Positions 1-12,019 of a stretch of DNA of 64,000 nucleotides are shown piece by piece. The translations under genes were made by a program, and so were the position numbers. Under the pieces are notes generated by a model that saw only the letters and a list, made by a program, of their open reading frames with translations, searched no databases and had not been told where the DNA came from. Positions within the stretch are counted from its first letter, which is position 1, and the number at the start of each line of letters is the position of its first letter. Source of the DNA: Kuschelorhynchus macadamiae (taxonomy: Eukaryota; Arthropoda; Insecta; Coleoptera; Curculionidae); NCBI GenBank assembly GCA_030620095.1, contig JAUTXW010000204.1, forward strand, positions 248,001 through 312,000. The letters are read 5' to 3'.

Positions 1-573
1 ACCTCGGCCATGGCCCATTAGGTCCCCTGGCCTAAATAGCCTAGATTTTTACCTGCACTTAGCATCTCTACTTACTAGTGTATTCAACAGTGGTGAATAC
101 AGTCGATAATCTACGACATCAAATCATAGATGGATTTGAAACCGTAACAAATTCTCCCAGGGTGTTTGAAAGAGTGCAAGAATCAATGCGAAGAAGATCG
201 GAGGCCTGTATATTTTTTGACTAAATAGTGAAGAATAAAATGTCAAAATCAATAAAACAAAAGATTATCCAAATAAAGCCATAGCCTACTAGACCATTTC
301 AAAGAAAATAGTTTCATGTAGCTAATTACAGAAGACGTTTTTCCTCGATAATTGTCGGAGAGAAAAACCATAAAATTATAAAAAAAAATCAGGTGGAGAA
401 AAAGGGTCATGACCCCTGAAAAAATATCACTCTGAAGATTCTGACAACCGTTTGACTTGTGCCATCATGAAACTTCTTTTGCGTAATCCTATTCCAAAAT
501 TTGAGGTAAATACCTCAAAATTGAAGAAGCTATATAGAAAAAACTAAAAAAATATTAAAATTACAACACCCTG
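1..573 (+). mobile_element. 3' end of a Tc1/mariner element with DUF4817-type transposase (M0)
   Basis: Bases up to the stop at 222-224 read as the end of a transposase. A degenerate WPxRSPxLNxLDFYL stretch holds the third catalytic aspartate and is followed, after a frame change, by VYSTVVNTVDNLRHQ and RVFERVQESMRRRSEACIF. This is the usual C-terminus of the arthropod transposases that begin with a DUF4817 helix-turn-helix. The rest of the gene lies left of the window. The 3' side ends in CACCCTG followed by TA at 574-575, matching the CAGGGTG termini and TA target site of the other mariner elements here. It is a frame-broken relic. Confidence 0.7.
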
Positions 574-575
574 TA

Positions 576-1110
576 GATCGGTAACGAAGCGTTTGCGTGT
601 TTTTGATATTTAGAAACACCCTATTATTGAATATAGTTTATTGAGTAAGTCTTTCAAGCACTTCCAATAAAATTAGTCTGAGAGGACGTCAGGTCTGTAA
701 AAGTTTGGAAGTTCCTACAATTTAGGAATTTGCTGGTTTTGATTTTGGTAGTTTTTCAGGTTCGCAGGAATTGTATTTGAGGTGTCATAATTTTCAAGAT
801 GTCATCTTCTTTAATAGGCAGATAACATAATGATAATATTGTTTTCATTTAGTTTTTTAAAGTTTGGTGTTCACTGGTGAATAAATTATTTTGAGATGCT
901 CTAAAAGTTTTTAAAGTTCTTCTTATATCCTAACAAATTTTCACGTAGGACCGTTTTGGGTGTTAGATATAAAAGACCGCCTCGAAAAGATGTTAGTTTG
1001 AGAAATTGTGGACGGCTTGAAGTTGAATGTCTGAGATTGATGGGCGTTGGCTGTTATAGATTTTTTGTTGAATGGTTTTGTAGGTTTTAAAGTTTCTTTC
1101 CCATTTTTAG
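576..1110. other. No gene recognised
   Basis: This AT-rich stretch holds no recognisable coding region or RNA gene. It lies downstream of the sorbitol dehydrogenase exons and is probably intronic for that minus-strand gene, since the remaining exons must lie further left. Confidence 0.4.
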
Positions 1111-2416
1111 TTCCTTCGTAAAAGGGAAGTATTGTAATCGTGAAAAAATCACCCAAAATCAGATCTTTACACTTCAGGGTCTCTAGATTTAGAAAAATAT
1201 ATTTTCTCAATTCCGTCGGTCTGTCTGTTCGCGGCATAGTTAAAAAAAACGATTAGCCGATTGATTTCAGATTTTGTACCAAAATTAAGGGTCACATGGG
1301 AATTAGCTAGTAACATTTTGGTAAAAATCCAATATGGCAAAACAAAATGGCAGTCTAGTGAAATGTTAAAAAAATTATTACCTTAAAACGACTTATGCAA
1401 TTTGTCTCATATTTTGCACAAAAATCAAGTATTATGTAGGGATCAACTGGCAAAATCTTGGTACGAACCCAAGACGGCGGAACAAAATGGCGGCTTAATA
1501 AATTATTTAAAAATTCAGTCTGATAAACTACTTAATGGACGAATTTCAAATTGCGTCCCATAACTAACTCTGGTAGAGAGATGAACTAGTAAAACTGTGG
1601 TACTAATCCAAGATAGTGGAATCAAAATGGCGGCCAAATAAAATATTTGTAATCGTGACAAAAATCACTCTCTCAGTATATTTTATTAATTCCATAGATC
1701 CGTCTGTCTGACAGTCGTCAGATTGACTTCAAATTTTAGACAAAAATTAAAGGTCATATGGGGATGACCTGGTAATAATTCAATATGCCGGAACAAAATA
1801 GTGGCCTAGTGAAACGTTAAAAAATTATTACTAAAAAAACAAATTTTCAAATTTCCTCAAATTTTGCACAAAAATCCACTGTTACATAGGAATAAACTGG
1901 TAACATTTAGGCATGAATATAAGAAAGCAAAACACAATGGTGATTTAAAAAAAATCAGCCTAAAGAATCTATTTATTACATTAATTTCAAATTTTATGCA
2001 AACACTAACTAGAGAAAAATTGGTAAAGTTGTGGTACGAATTCAAGATCGGGGAACAAAATGGCGGCCAAATATTTTTTTTAAAATCTACGTATTATTAA
2101 ATGTGATATAGGGATAAAGTGGTACGAATTCTACGTGACGTTACAAAACGGTGTTGTGTGTCCATGTAAAAACTACTTACTGAATTTATTTTAAAATGTG
2201 TCCAAAAATCAAGTGTGGCATAGATAGAAACTGGTAAAATATTGGTAGGAATATAATATAATGGAACAAAATGGCACCTTATAAAAGTGCTTAAATATAG
2301 TATATATTGTTTACTAAAGAATTATGTACTGAACTAAATTGGGCCACACTTCACCATCCCTAATAAAAGGAAAGACTCATAAGGAGGGAAGTTCTGGGTA
2401 AAGGAAATTTACCGAT
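1111..2416 (-). repeat. Dispersed repeat family alpha, copy 1
   Basis: The stretch is made of related 120-190 bp subunits, each with the pattern AAATTT...CAAGATGGCGGAAC followed by AAAATGGCGGCC. One part holds a GACAGAC/GACCGACGGAATT run. The same subunits recur at 25.1, 26.9-28.9, 33.5-35.1, 40.4-41.0, 51.6, 61.1 and 62.8 kb. The outer end, near 2345-2416, reads on the minus strand as GGTAAATTTCCTTTACC..GAACTTCCCTC, identical in layout to the starts at 25140, 33462 and 61108. No protein-coding capacity is visible, so this is a non-coding or fossil element of about 2 kb. Confidence 0.75.
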
Positions 2417-2750
2417 TTTTTTCTATGTAATCATTGTTGTGAAATTTTTGGGTTTTCTAACGCCACATGGAACATTTCGGAAATTGGCCACCGAAAACGA
2501 GCTATCCGATACAAAAATTGCTGGAAATCAAGATGTTCTAGATGTTACTACAACTGTCTCAGATTTAAAGCTAAAGTTTTTCAAAGTTAGGACTCACATA
2601 TTCGCAAATTATCGGGTTCTTCGTAGTAATTTGAAACACATCTCATCAAATTTCTTTGATTTGTGACCACACATTCTAAGAAACAATTTATTAGATGATT
2701 TAAGAACTCCCCTGAAACGCAGGAACATTTTTGCATTCGTTGCCTAATAG

Positions 2751-2751
<1 letters not shown>

Positions 2752-2802
<51 letters not shown>
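2752..2802. repeat. (TA)n microsatellite
   Basis: An uninterrupted TA dinucleotide run of about 50 bp. Confidence 0.98.
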
Positions 2803-2807
<5 letters not shown>

Positions 2808-3620
2808 TTCTCCGTTTTGTATTCCTTTAAAACTATTAACTAGCCAATTTTGGACCAATATTACATATAATAATGTTTGTTGTTTTCGTTAATAAATTAT
2901 AGGGACCTTATAAGTTAGAAATAATTAAAAATGCATCAGGTAAACTTTAGCTTCAGCAGCAGCTCAGCCAAAATAATATTTGTATTGTGCTTCGTGCGAT
3001 GATATTCCGGAAAGTGACACAGGAGATTCAATAACCTATGGTCTACGTTAATATCATTCGTATTTCGTTATTTTCTACTTCTACGCGACATAATGACCGT
3101 CTCTGACACTAAAATATTCAAAACTATTAGGTGCAAATAGAAAAGCAAGCGGTAAAATGACTGTAAACATTATTTGATACAGCCTTTATACCTAAATAGG
3201 CATCAGTTAGTTTAACCCAGATATGGGTTTAAACTCGTTTTTTTTAAATCCGGCATTAAAAATCAAAATCGATATTTAAATACTTCTAAAACGTGGGTTT
3301 GCTAGAAAAATTGACAAAGAACAATTTATAGCACTTATCTGAAAATCTCCATCAAGTTTAAATCTGGTTCTTTGAGGGGTCACCCATCTTTTATTAAAAC
3401 CTTTTTTTTGTCGAATTTAGGGGTTATGTTGGTTTATTACGTTCAAACCAGGGTTTAAATCCTTTAAAAGTGTATTGAGAGGGTTCATTACAGTTTAGGG
3501 CAAAAGACCCGACCCGATTGAAACCTAGTTCGGCTTAAACTCAATTAGGAAATTTGGTACTAGTTTTCCCTAACAGAAATAGAATATTAACTAAATATTA
3601 GGCATGCATAGTAGGAATAC
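2803..3620 (-). other. Intron 2 of the sorbitol dehydrogenase gene (part)
   Basis: This lies downstream of the exon 2 donor on the minus strand. No further exon encoding the NAD-binding half of the enzyme can be found here or in the rest of the left edge, so the intron runs on toward or past position 1. Apart from AT-rich sequence and a few copies of a GGGTTTAAA-like word, nothing is recognised. Confidence 0.5.
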
Positions 3621-3843
3621 CTGCTTTGCATAAGGAACATTTTCTACATGCAGTTTGTGGTTCGATGGCAACCTTATCACCAGGTTTGAGATTTTTTACG
3701 CACTCTCCACATTCCAGAACTGTTCCAGATGCTTCATGACCAATTACCATCGGTTCCTTAACAATAAAAGGACCTAGTTTTCCTTCGTCGTAAAAATGAA
3801 CATCCGTTCCACATATTCCACAAACTTCCAACTGCAGTAGAAC
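3621..3843 (-). CDS. SORD: Sorbitol dehydrogenase, exon 2 (zinc-binding GroES-like domain)
   Basis: Sorbitol dehydrogenase is a cytosolic zinc enzyme that oxidises sorbitol to fructose with NAD+. This exon reads VLLQLEVCGICGTDVHFYDE, then GHEASGTV and LKPGDKVAIEP. It therefore carries the catalytic zinc cysteine (CGICGTD), the zinc ligand pair GHE, and the start of the cysteine loop (CRKCSLCKAG). The acceptor is AATTCTAG|GTTCTA at 3843/3844 and the donor is GCAG|GTATTC at 3621/3620. The exon is 223 nt, entering in phase 0 and leaving in phase 1. Joined to exon 1 the protein runs on without a gap (..INSHQ / VLLQL..), which fixes the acceptor. An alternative AG 9 nt downstream would delete conserved residues. 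Exon 3 onward is outside the window. The exon is undamaged, so the gene is probably live. Confidence 0.88.
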
Positions 3844-3919
3844 CTAGAATTCGTGCATATAGAGAATTTGTATTCATTTCCTTTCGCACTATCCAATATC
3901 TGTTAATTCTATTTATTAT

Positions 3920-4415
<496 letters not shown>

Positions 4416-4484
4416 CATGACTTATCCGCCATAGATTGATTTGTTCAATAAATGTGGTGGCAAATGTTGGTCGTTAAAAAGATA

Positions 4485-6132
4485 CACGGTGTTGAAATTG
4501 AAACTTAATTTTAGAAAAATTACAATAATTTTAAAACGGATAAAGACCTCAAATTCAAAAATAGTATACTAGGGTTTTGGAACGTGAAAAATTAAATCCG
4601 GAATTGGTTTGAACCTAGACAGTAGAGGGCGCTTGCTACATACTTAATGATTAAATACATTTTGTATATTTTTTACCCCATAAAGCTGAGACTGTTTTGA
4701 GTTTACACTAAAAGAGTCATAATTTCACATACAAAATGGACTCTTGGTCATTATCGATATCCCAAATCGTTTGCGAGATATTCGTCTTTGAAAATAAAAA
4801 TACAGAGAAACTTTTAAAATTTACTGTATTAGATTTTAAACCGCATATGCACTATGAAGTCGATTTCTAGAAAAAAAATAAAAGTCGTACAAAAAACGAG
4901 ATTAAACGGTGCATTTACTTCTGTTCAAAATTGTCTCTACTTTCTCGAACACAAACTTGGGCACGTCGAATCCAATTTTGACGCACTAGTTCAAAGGTTG
5001 CTCCTTCCTGTTGATCCCGAAGACACAGACTATCGGTAGCCGTTGTTATCCGGTGACGCAATTCTTCAATATTTTGTACTTCGGTACGGTATACCTCGTT
5101 TTTCAAATATCCCCATAAAAAGTCATCTAGAGGATTTAGATCCGGAGACCGTGGAGGCCAGGCTACTGGGTCACCTCGTTCTATCCTACGTACCTCGTGT
5201 ACCTGGTTGTGGAGGTAGAAACCACATTCGTAATCGGACCGCTGAGGTTCAGGAATGATAGTCAGATAATTAATTATTCCAATTAGACGTTCATCGACAA
5301 GACCTGCCCACACGTTCAAAGAAAAACGACGTGGGAAGTGATCCCAATTCCCAAACTATTACAAGCAGATAGTGCAAAGAGCAAACGTGCGTATTGTGAA
5401 GATTAGTTATACCATTGCGTTTAAAAATAGCTTCATCGGTGACCAAGACATGGGTTGTAAAACACAATGTCTAAAATTATTTGTTCGGCATTTAAAACGC
5501 GTTGTGAGCGAACCTGTCCCCCGTCTACTCCACGTCTTAAGCGCATATATCCAGTCTCACGTAAAAAAACTGCACTAAATATTTCGTGATGTGGCAAGTG
5601 CCTATTGGGAAATTGGTGGGCATACAAACGAGAAGCCGCTAGCGAGTTTTGCCTTGCTTCTCACTATACTAAAACAAGGTCTATTAACTCCTCATTAGTG
5701 TACACATGTGCCATTTTCACTGCAAGATAACTAAATACTCTCGTGAAAAACACTAATAACACATGGCACACTTTTTGAAATGGGTGTTTTCAGCCATTGA
5801 TAAGGATGTGCAATGGGATATTCAAAGTCGGATATCTCGCAAACGGGTTAAGATATCGATATTGACCAAGTACATTTTGTATGTAGAAATTATGACTCTT
5901 TTTTAGTGTAAAGTCCAAAACAGTCTTAGTTTTACAGGGTAGAAAAATATACAAAATTTATTACATCATTAAGTTTGGAGCAAGCGCCCTCTAGGAGCTA
6001 GGTTAAAACTTATATCGAATTCGGATTTCTCACCTTCTAAAACACTAGTACACTAATTTTAAATTTGATATCTTTATCCGTTTTAAAATTATTATAATTG
6101 TTCGAAAATTAAGTTTCACTTTCAACACCCTG
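4485..6132 (-). mobile_element. Tc1/mariner element with long inverted repeats (M1)
   Basis: The element is bounded by CACGGTGTTG at 4485 and CAACACCCTG ending at 6132, each followed outward by TA (4483-4484, 6133-6134). The inverted repeats run about 320 bp inward on both sides: the TAGAGGGCGCTTG and ATCTCGCAAACG words near 4625 and 4765 recur inverted near 5990 and 5835. The transposase is on the minus strand and is broken. Beyond the TA on both sides the sequence is again inverted (4438-4482 against 6135-6179), so the element sits on the axis of an older palindrome. Confidence 0.8.
4915..5713 (-). pseudogene. DUF4817-type transposase of M1, broken
   Basis: The start at 5713 reads MAHVYTNEELIDLVLV and then hits a stop. 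YAHQFPNRHLPHHEIF follows in another frame at 5627 and matches the DUF4817 helix-turn-helix. The C-terminal part, from 5319, contains LNVWAGLVDERLIG and AWPPRSPDLNPLDDFLWGYL, which holds the third catalytic aspartate, and ends RVCVRES-like at 4915. The middle, with the second aspartate (usually QHDGAPPH), is scrambled by frame changes. Family members are about 330-350 residues long and this copy cannot make a full protein. Confidence 0.75.
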
Positions 6133-6217
6133 TATCTTTTTAACGACTAACATTTGCCACCACATTTATTGAACAAATCTTCTTATTTTGATCTCTAATA
6201 TCACCTGTTTCTATATA

Positions 6218-7240
6218 CAGGGTTACCCAGAATACGCATACTATTCATATTTCTTTAATGAGTTAAGTTTATAGAGAATATTGATTTAGATTTAATTTAA
6301 TAGTTTTTAATGGATAAATGTCCATAAATGACTACTGTCCAGATGTTACTCAATCTAACAAATGCTGGAAGTAACCTCCACCCTCTACTTGATATGCTGC
6401 GAAGCAATGGTAGAAAGCGTCGATAGATTTCCATATAGTTTCGGCTATTATTTTTTACTTCGTTCTAATTTTGTCTTTTAGAGTGTCAATGTTATCCGGT
6501 TTATTCTGGTAAACTCTTCCTTTTTGTTATCCCATTGGCCATTTACTTGATCCCCGTGGACCAATCCATCGATTTAGAAAAATGTCATTCAAATAAGTTC
6601 GAACTACACAATGCGGAGGTGTACCGTCATTCTGAAACCATATCATTTCATGGGAAAAATATGGGTAAAGTTCGTTAGGGAAAATAACTGCTAAAGCAGG
6701 TATCAACTCTAATGTCAGAAAGTTTAAACACCGTTCAGTGATAAGGTTTCCTCGAAAGAAGTATGGTCCCATAATTCCTTTATTAATTATTCCCGCACAC
6801 ACATTCACTTTCTCTCCTGAGTATGCGCTTTACATATCCAATGTGGATTATCGCGAGACTAGAACCGATAATTTTGTCTATTGACGACTGCATTTAAGTA
6901 GAACATAGCTTCATTAGAAAAAAGAATGCAGAGTGGAAATCCATTATTTTCATCACACCTTACATGACCTCCTCACAAAACTGTAAACGTCAATCATAAT
7001 CATCCTCCAACAGTTCTTGTACAAAATATATCTTATATGGATAATATTTTTCATGTTTCAAATATGTGTACTGTAGATTGAGAGGCATTGTTATCTAAGG
7101 CCAAGGAAACAGTTGAAGCACGTATAATTTTTGTTAATAGATAACAGTATGTCGAGTTAATTATCTTCACTTAAGACAGATGGTCGACCACTTCTAGGCA
7201 AATCCCTTACGGTGCCGTGTTCTTATATATAAATAAGGTT
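6218..7240 (-). mobile_element. Truncated Tc1/mariner element (M2)
   Basis: One terminus is seen, TATACAGGGTTACCC at 6214, with TA at 6216-6217. The transposase reads on the minus strand: DLPRSGRPSVLSED near 7200, a decayed LFSNEAMFYLN-like block near 6900, then NVCAGIINKGIMGPYFF at 6808, WFQNDGTPPH (second aspartate) near 6640, and NRWIGPRGSSKWP near 6550. Stops and frame changes are scattered through it. No second terminus was found: the upstream end stops near 7240, next to the hairpin at 7281, so the 5' end seems lost. Confidence 0.7.
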
Positions 7241-7280
7241 ATTCAAGGATTTGTTTGGAGTTTATTATTATATCACTTTA

Positions 7281-7345
7281 TATTATCCATATTTGTGTAT
7301 TTATAAAATTTGACAAATTTTATAAATACACAAATACGGATAATA
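7281..7345. repeat. 31 bp hairpin with 3 nt loop
   Basis: The arms 7281-7311 and 7315-7345 are reverse complements with one mismatch (CCAT against CCGT) and are separated by GAC. Near-perfection next to decayed transposons suggests it is recent. It does not look like a terminator or a microRNA precursor with the usual bulges. Confidence 0.9.
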
Positions 7346-7349
7346 TGAC

Positions 7350-7808
7350 AAATTTTCAAACCTGGAAAAATGAGAGAAAATTTTTTTCTATTTTTGCAAT
7401 TTTGAAGATGCCGCCAGACTCATTTGCCAATTCCGTAAATCAGCCAGATTTATTTTTAATGATAGCTTATAACTGTATCAATATATACGTTGAATTTCAA
7501 GCTTGGGAAAATAAGGGTTACGGATCCCAAAAATCAGTGCAATTTTTGAATCCGAAAAATTCCAGCCAGACTTACTTTCCTCCATCTGAGATAAGCCAGA
7601 CTGCTATTTGCATAAATGGTATGCTCTATTTTAGTGCACGTGACAATTTTTTTACTGGGAAAATAAGTCAACTTGGTTTTTTGATTTTTCTATTGAACCC
7701 ACCTGACAATTTTAGCCAGACTCAAAAATTGTTGTTTTGTGTTACTAAGAGAACAAAGTAAATCATATACTGTAACTGGGAAAATAAGTACCAAAAAAAT
7801 TCACTGCC
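7350..7808. repeat. Degenerate short tandem-like repeat
   Basis: Two words recur irregularly: TGGGAAAATAAG (7504, 7657, 7777, and diverged at 7361 and 7849) and AGCCAGACT (near 7410, 7442, 7562, 7592, 7713). Spacing is about 100-150 bp. A 168-codon open frame crosses the stretch but its composition follows the repeat and it resembles no protein, so it is not called a gene. Confidence 0.45.
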
Positions 7809-8005
7809 TCCTGGACTATAGACAGAGTTGAAAATTTTGTTTTATTGTACCGGGAAAATTAAAAGTTAGTTGAGTTTGTAAATAAACCAACATTTAATAT
7901 GACTGAAAAATAGACGGGGCATGCAGATTTAATTTTTTCATATGCTACGGATACGTAAAGTTTTACTCTACCACATCACCAAGTTTGCAACTTTAATTTT
8001 TAATA

Positions 8006-9396
8006 CAGGGTGAATACAAATATATACACTTTAAACCATAACTTATTTATTACTTGGTATAGGTATCAAGGAAAAAGACGCTATTTCAGAACTACTGTAT
8101 ACCATCACAATCGTTAAACATTTGCTGTTTTAATACAAGGAGGATGAAATGATGATGTCCAAATTTGCCCACACGAATTTCGAACGAAATCAGTTTTTGC
8201 CCATCTAAAAGTCAATAAACAATTACTCCTATAACAATAAACAACTTAATCGACCTGTAAGATGAATTTTTTGGCATTGTCAACTAAACTACAAAAAGTT
8301 AAAAAATGTCTAGAATTTCTGCTTTAAACCGATGCCGTATCATGGATTTAGTGGAGTGCGGTAGAAATCAGAGGAATGTGTCCGAAATAACAGGGGTTAA
8401 CCGGAGTAATGTCTCTTTTTTCCAGATATATTGAAACTGATTCAATTGAAAATAGACTTCGAAAGCATCGAAATCGCAAAACCACATCAAATCAAGATCG
8501 TTTTATTAAAATACTGGCAAGGAAGAATTCAACAACAACATTAACAGTTATAAAAGATTAAATTCGGGCAGCACATCACATCGAGGAATCAACTCAAACA
8601 ATTCGAAGACGGCTGGGAATGAGTCATAGGCCTGAGAAACAGAAGGCCCCTGCGGACAGGGTTAAATTAGTGTATAGAACTTCCCCATTTAGTCCAGTCG
8701 AAAATGTTTGGAATATATTGTGCCTGTAAGGAAAAGAAATGATTTTTTTGCAGATTTTCCAACCTTATTGAAGCCGCTGTGGAGGAATGGAATGCAATTC
8801 CACAACACCATATAAACAACCTATAAACATATAAAAGAATGCCAATAAGAATTGAGCAATACATTAGAGCTGCTGGAGGGTCAACAGACTTTTAAGTTTT
8901 TGTGTTAAGTTGTCGTTTTATGTTTTCGCATTTCTTTTTTAACCTTTTTTGTCGCCTTGTTGACGCTTTGGTATAGTTTCTTTTGCATGGTAATAAAAAC
9001 TCATTTATATGAACTATTTGTTAGTGTTTTTTTAATGGGCAAATCTTTGAAGAAATCTGTAACTGTGTCCTCTAATGTAAAATAAACCATTTGGACCTTA
9101 TAGAATTTCGTCTACCCTGTATTAAGACTCCAAGTGTCAAACCTTGCGATGCGTAAAATAAACCATTTGTTAGTAGCTCCAAAATTAGCTTTACTTCTTT
9201 TTTACTTGATGTGTATACCATGGCATAAAAATCAAAATAATAACACATATAATACATTATTTGGCAATACTGTTTAGAGAAGTTAAAACTAGGAATACAC
9301 CTCTAGTTATTCAAAAATGTTCAATGGCTAAGTGTATTGCTAATTAACCATGTTTCTAAGTTATGGTTTAAAGGGTATAACTTTTTATTCGCCATG
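8006..9396 (+). mobile_element. Tc1-like element (T1), internally deleted
   Basis: It is bounded by TA|CAGGGTGAATA at 8004-8006 and CGCCATG|TA at 9396-9398. The second end is diverged, but inside both ends the word CTTTAAACCATAACTTA recurs inverted (about 8028 and 9371). The element is 1391 bp, short for a Tc1 element of usually about 1.6 kb, which fits the missing catalytic core. Confidence 0.75.
8306..8900 (+). pseudogene. Tc1-like transposase with its catalytic core deleted
   Basis: The N-terminal DNA-binding part starts MSRISALNRCRIMDLVECGRN and continues, after a frame change near 8417, through LRKHRNRKTTSNQDRFI, a stop, and IRAAHHIEESTQTIRRRLG. At about 8665 it jumps to FSPVENVWNIL, the third catalytic region, and then to decayed MECNSIP- and NRLLSF-like tail words. 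The first two catalytic aspartates are absent, so an internal deletion rather than point decay removed function. Confidence 0.75.
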
Positions 9397-10045
9397 TATT
9401 ACAAATTAAAGTTTGGAAGTTGGTGATGTGGTACAGTAAATCTTTACGAATCTGTAGCATGTGAAAAAATAAAATCCGTATGCCCCCTCTTTTAAAATTT
9501 TGGTTTATTTACATGCTCACGTAATTTTTAGTTTTACCGGTACAATACAACAAAATTTTCAACTCTGCCTAGGGCTTCAGAAAGTAGAAGGACTGGCCTA
9601 CAAGAAAAAAGAATTTTGGTAAAATCAGTTGAATAATAACAAAAAATATATGCATTTGGAATTAATGTTAAAAATCACTGACCCGTTATAAGTGTTGACT
9701 ACTGTATTATATATACAGGGTTAGTCAAAAGCCTTGAAACTGTCAAATATCTCATAAACCACTCAACCGATCTGAACCATACGTGGTGATTAGGCATTAC
9801 CGAATTCTTCCGACTCTTTGGTGCATACCCCAATGTTGTCAGATTTTCAGTTTTTCGGCAAACTTTTTTTTTCGAATCAAATGATGTGTTTTTTTAAGCG
9901 TGTTTTATTCCTCGTATTATCCTTATTATAACACCAAAATTGCAAACTTTTATCTTGATCTTAAATGTTAAATTTATTAAATGTTTTTAAAAATACATTG
10001 ACAAACTAGGAATTAAAAAACTAAAACTAAAATAATGTGATGATT

Positions 10046-10400
10046 AATAGGATGTTGAAAATGTTGTCCCTTCTATTTCAGCTCTAATCCTTCCCATTAG
10101 AACTTCAAGGTTCTCGGGCTTCGTTTTGTACACGGTCGTTTTTATGTGACCCCAAAAGGAAAAAATCAAGCGGATTTAAATCCGGTGACCCTGGAGGCCA
10201 CTTATCAACCCCCCTTCGCCCAATCCAGCGTCCCGGAAACGTCGTTTTTAAATAATTTCTAACAGCAACTGCAAAATACGGCGGAGCCCCATCATGTTGG
10301 AACCATACGTGGCCAAAACCATTAGGAAAAATATCATTTAATGCTGGAATAATTTAGTTTTTCAACAGCTGTAGATAATTAGTATTTCATATTCATATTT
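10046..10400 (-). pseudogene. Transposase C-terminal part, left arm of M3
   Basis: Reading leftward: VWFQHDGAPPYFAVAVRNYL (second aspartate), TTFPGRWIGRRGV, WPPGSPDLNPLDFFLLG-like (third aspartate), TTVYKTKPENLEVLMGRI. It is the mirror copy of 10670-11009. It lacks a start and the first catalytic aspartate. Confidence 0.7.
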
Positions 10401-10402
10401 CC

Positions 10403-11009
10403 TTGAAAGAAAAAGGATCAATAAGGCGACTACCTAATATGCCAGCTCACACATTGACTTTTTCGGGAAATTGCGTATACCTAAATGATTTTATAAATCG
10501 GCATAATTGTCGTTATTGGTCTGTAAACAATCCACATTGGATGATGGAGATCCATACGCAATTTCCTGAAAAATTTAATGTGTGGACCCTTTTTCATTTA
10601 AGGAAATATGAATGGGATGCTTTATCTACAGCTGTTGGAAAACCAAATTATTCTAGCATTAAACAATATTTTTTCTAATGGTTTTGACCATGTATGGTTC
10701 TAACGTGATGGAGCACCGCCGCAATTCGCAGTTGCTGTCAGAAATTATTTAAACACGACGTTTCCGGGACGCTAGATTGGACGAAGAGGGGTTGTTGAGT
10801 AGCCTCCAAGGTCACCAGATTTAAATACACGTGACTTTTTTCTTTGGGGTCACCTAAAAACGACCGTGTATAAAACGAAACCTGAGAACCTTGAAGATCT
10901 AATGGGAAGGATTAGAGCTGAAATAGAAGGAATACCCCCGGAATGGCTCGAAAATACTATTCGAGAATTTATTGACCGCTTAGGATACTGTAAAGCTGTG
11001 AAAGGATAA
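10403..11009 (+). pseudogene. Transposase catalytic and C-terminal part, right arm of M3
   Basis: LNDFINRHNCRYWSVNNPHW across the loop marks the region just after the first catalytic aspartate. NVWTLFHLRKYEW, then GFDHVWF and GAPPQFAVAVRNYL (second aspartate region), SPDLNTRDFFLWGHLKTTVY (third) and ENLEDLMGRIRAEIEGIPPE follow, ending near GYCKAVKG at 11009. Frame changes and the missing N-terminus make it non-functional. Confidence 0.75.
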
Positions 11010-11289
11010 CATTTTCAACATCCTATTAATCATTAAAATATGTTAGTTTTAGGTTTTTAATTCCGAAATTGTTTAATAAATTTAACATTTAAAGAATCAA
11101 TCATGCTTAAAAAACATATCATTTGATTTGAAAAGGAAAAGTTGCCGAAAAACTGAAAATCTGACAACATCGCGGTATGCACCAAAGGGTTAGGGGAATT
11201 CGGTAATTCCTAATCACTACATATAGTTCAGATCGGTTGAGTGGTTTTTGAGATATTTGACCGTTTCCAGACATCTGACTAACCCTGTA

Positions 11290-12019
11290 TATATTTAATT
11301 GTGGATTTTATTATGGTTATATTTATACCTTTTTGTATATGTAGTTTTATTTATTTTATTTTTCCAATGTTTAAACCCTAATATTTTTTTCCAGAGCTTA
11401 CTTTGTTGACAACGAATATATGTTCTTTTAGCAATTAAGTATATTTGAGTTTGAGTAGTTAATGCGGTTAATTTTTTTGTTGTGTTGTATCTGTTGGACG
11501 GTTTATTCGAGGTACACTCGATATTCATCTTCAGTCAACATAGAACTTATTTTTTTTTACTATGGTTACGTTTTCCAAAATATTGTTATGTTTATGAGAG
11601 ACACCCAGGCCCAACATGAGATCTTTCATTTCTTATCATCTTCCTAACATTGCAAGTTACAAAAAATTCAAAATCCATCTTTCCTCAAGTAGACAAGACA
11701 AGTTTTATAAACTGACATTCTATACAAAATTCTCCAATATTAAAAAATATTATAGATATATCATTTTATTATAATATTTATTTATATATAATTATTTCGA
11801 CCACATTATAACATTAAACCTGTAACAATTCTGAGAATACTGGTATTTAGAGAGTTATCTGGTTACTTTAATCTCATTATATTCATTATACCTAGTCGCT
11901 TGCTTTATAGATTAAAAGATAGTTAAAAAAATTCTGGGAATCATGCTTAATGTGTATTATCTATTGGGGTCCTATACATCGTATAGTAATTGTAATAGAC
12001 AGAATAAATTTTAACTTAC
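11290..12019 (-). other. 5' part of sorbitol dehydrogenase intron 1
   Basis: AT-rich sequence between M3 and the exon 1 donor. No coding region or transposon end was recognised. Confidence 0.5.

Larger units (their letters stand above)
7809..9582. repeat. Inverted repeat flanking the Tc1 element on both sides
   Basis: The arms 7809-8003 and 9399-9582 are inverted copies. CCACATCACCAA-like and CAGAGTTGAAAATTTTG words appear in both, with moderate divergence. The axis is the TA at which the Tc1 element 8006-9396 sits. Confidence 0.75.
9716..11287. mobile_element. Palindromic Tc1/mariner element (M3)
   Basis: The ends are TA|CAGGGTTAGTC at 9714-9716 and GACTAACCCTG|TA at 11287-11289. The left arm 9716-10481 and the right arm 10552-11287 are inverted copies of each other over their whole length, leaving a loop of only about 70 bp. 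The duplicated arm contains the inverted terminal repeat and also the C-terminal part of the transposase gene, so the coding sequence reads outward from the centre on both strands. The N-terminal half is gone. The whole element would fold into one long hairpin. Confidence 0.85.

Noticed and set aside
941..1237. 98-codon frame on the minus strand
   Set aside because: Its N-terminal part is family alpha repeat, which is not coding in other copies.
7255..7761. 168-codon open frame
   Set aside because: It covers a hairpin and a degenerate repeat, resembles no protein and has no start context or splice sites.
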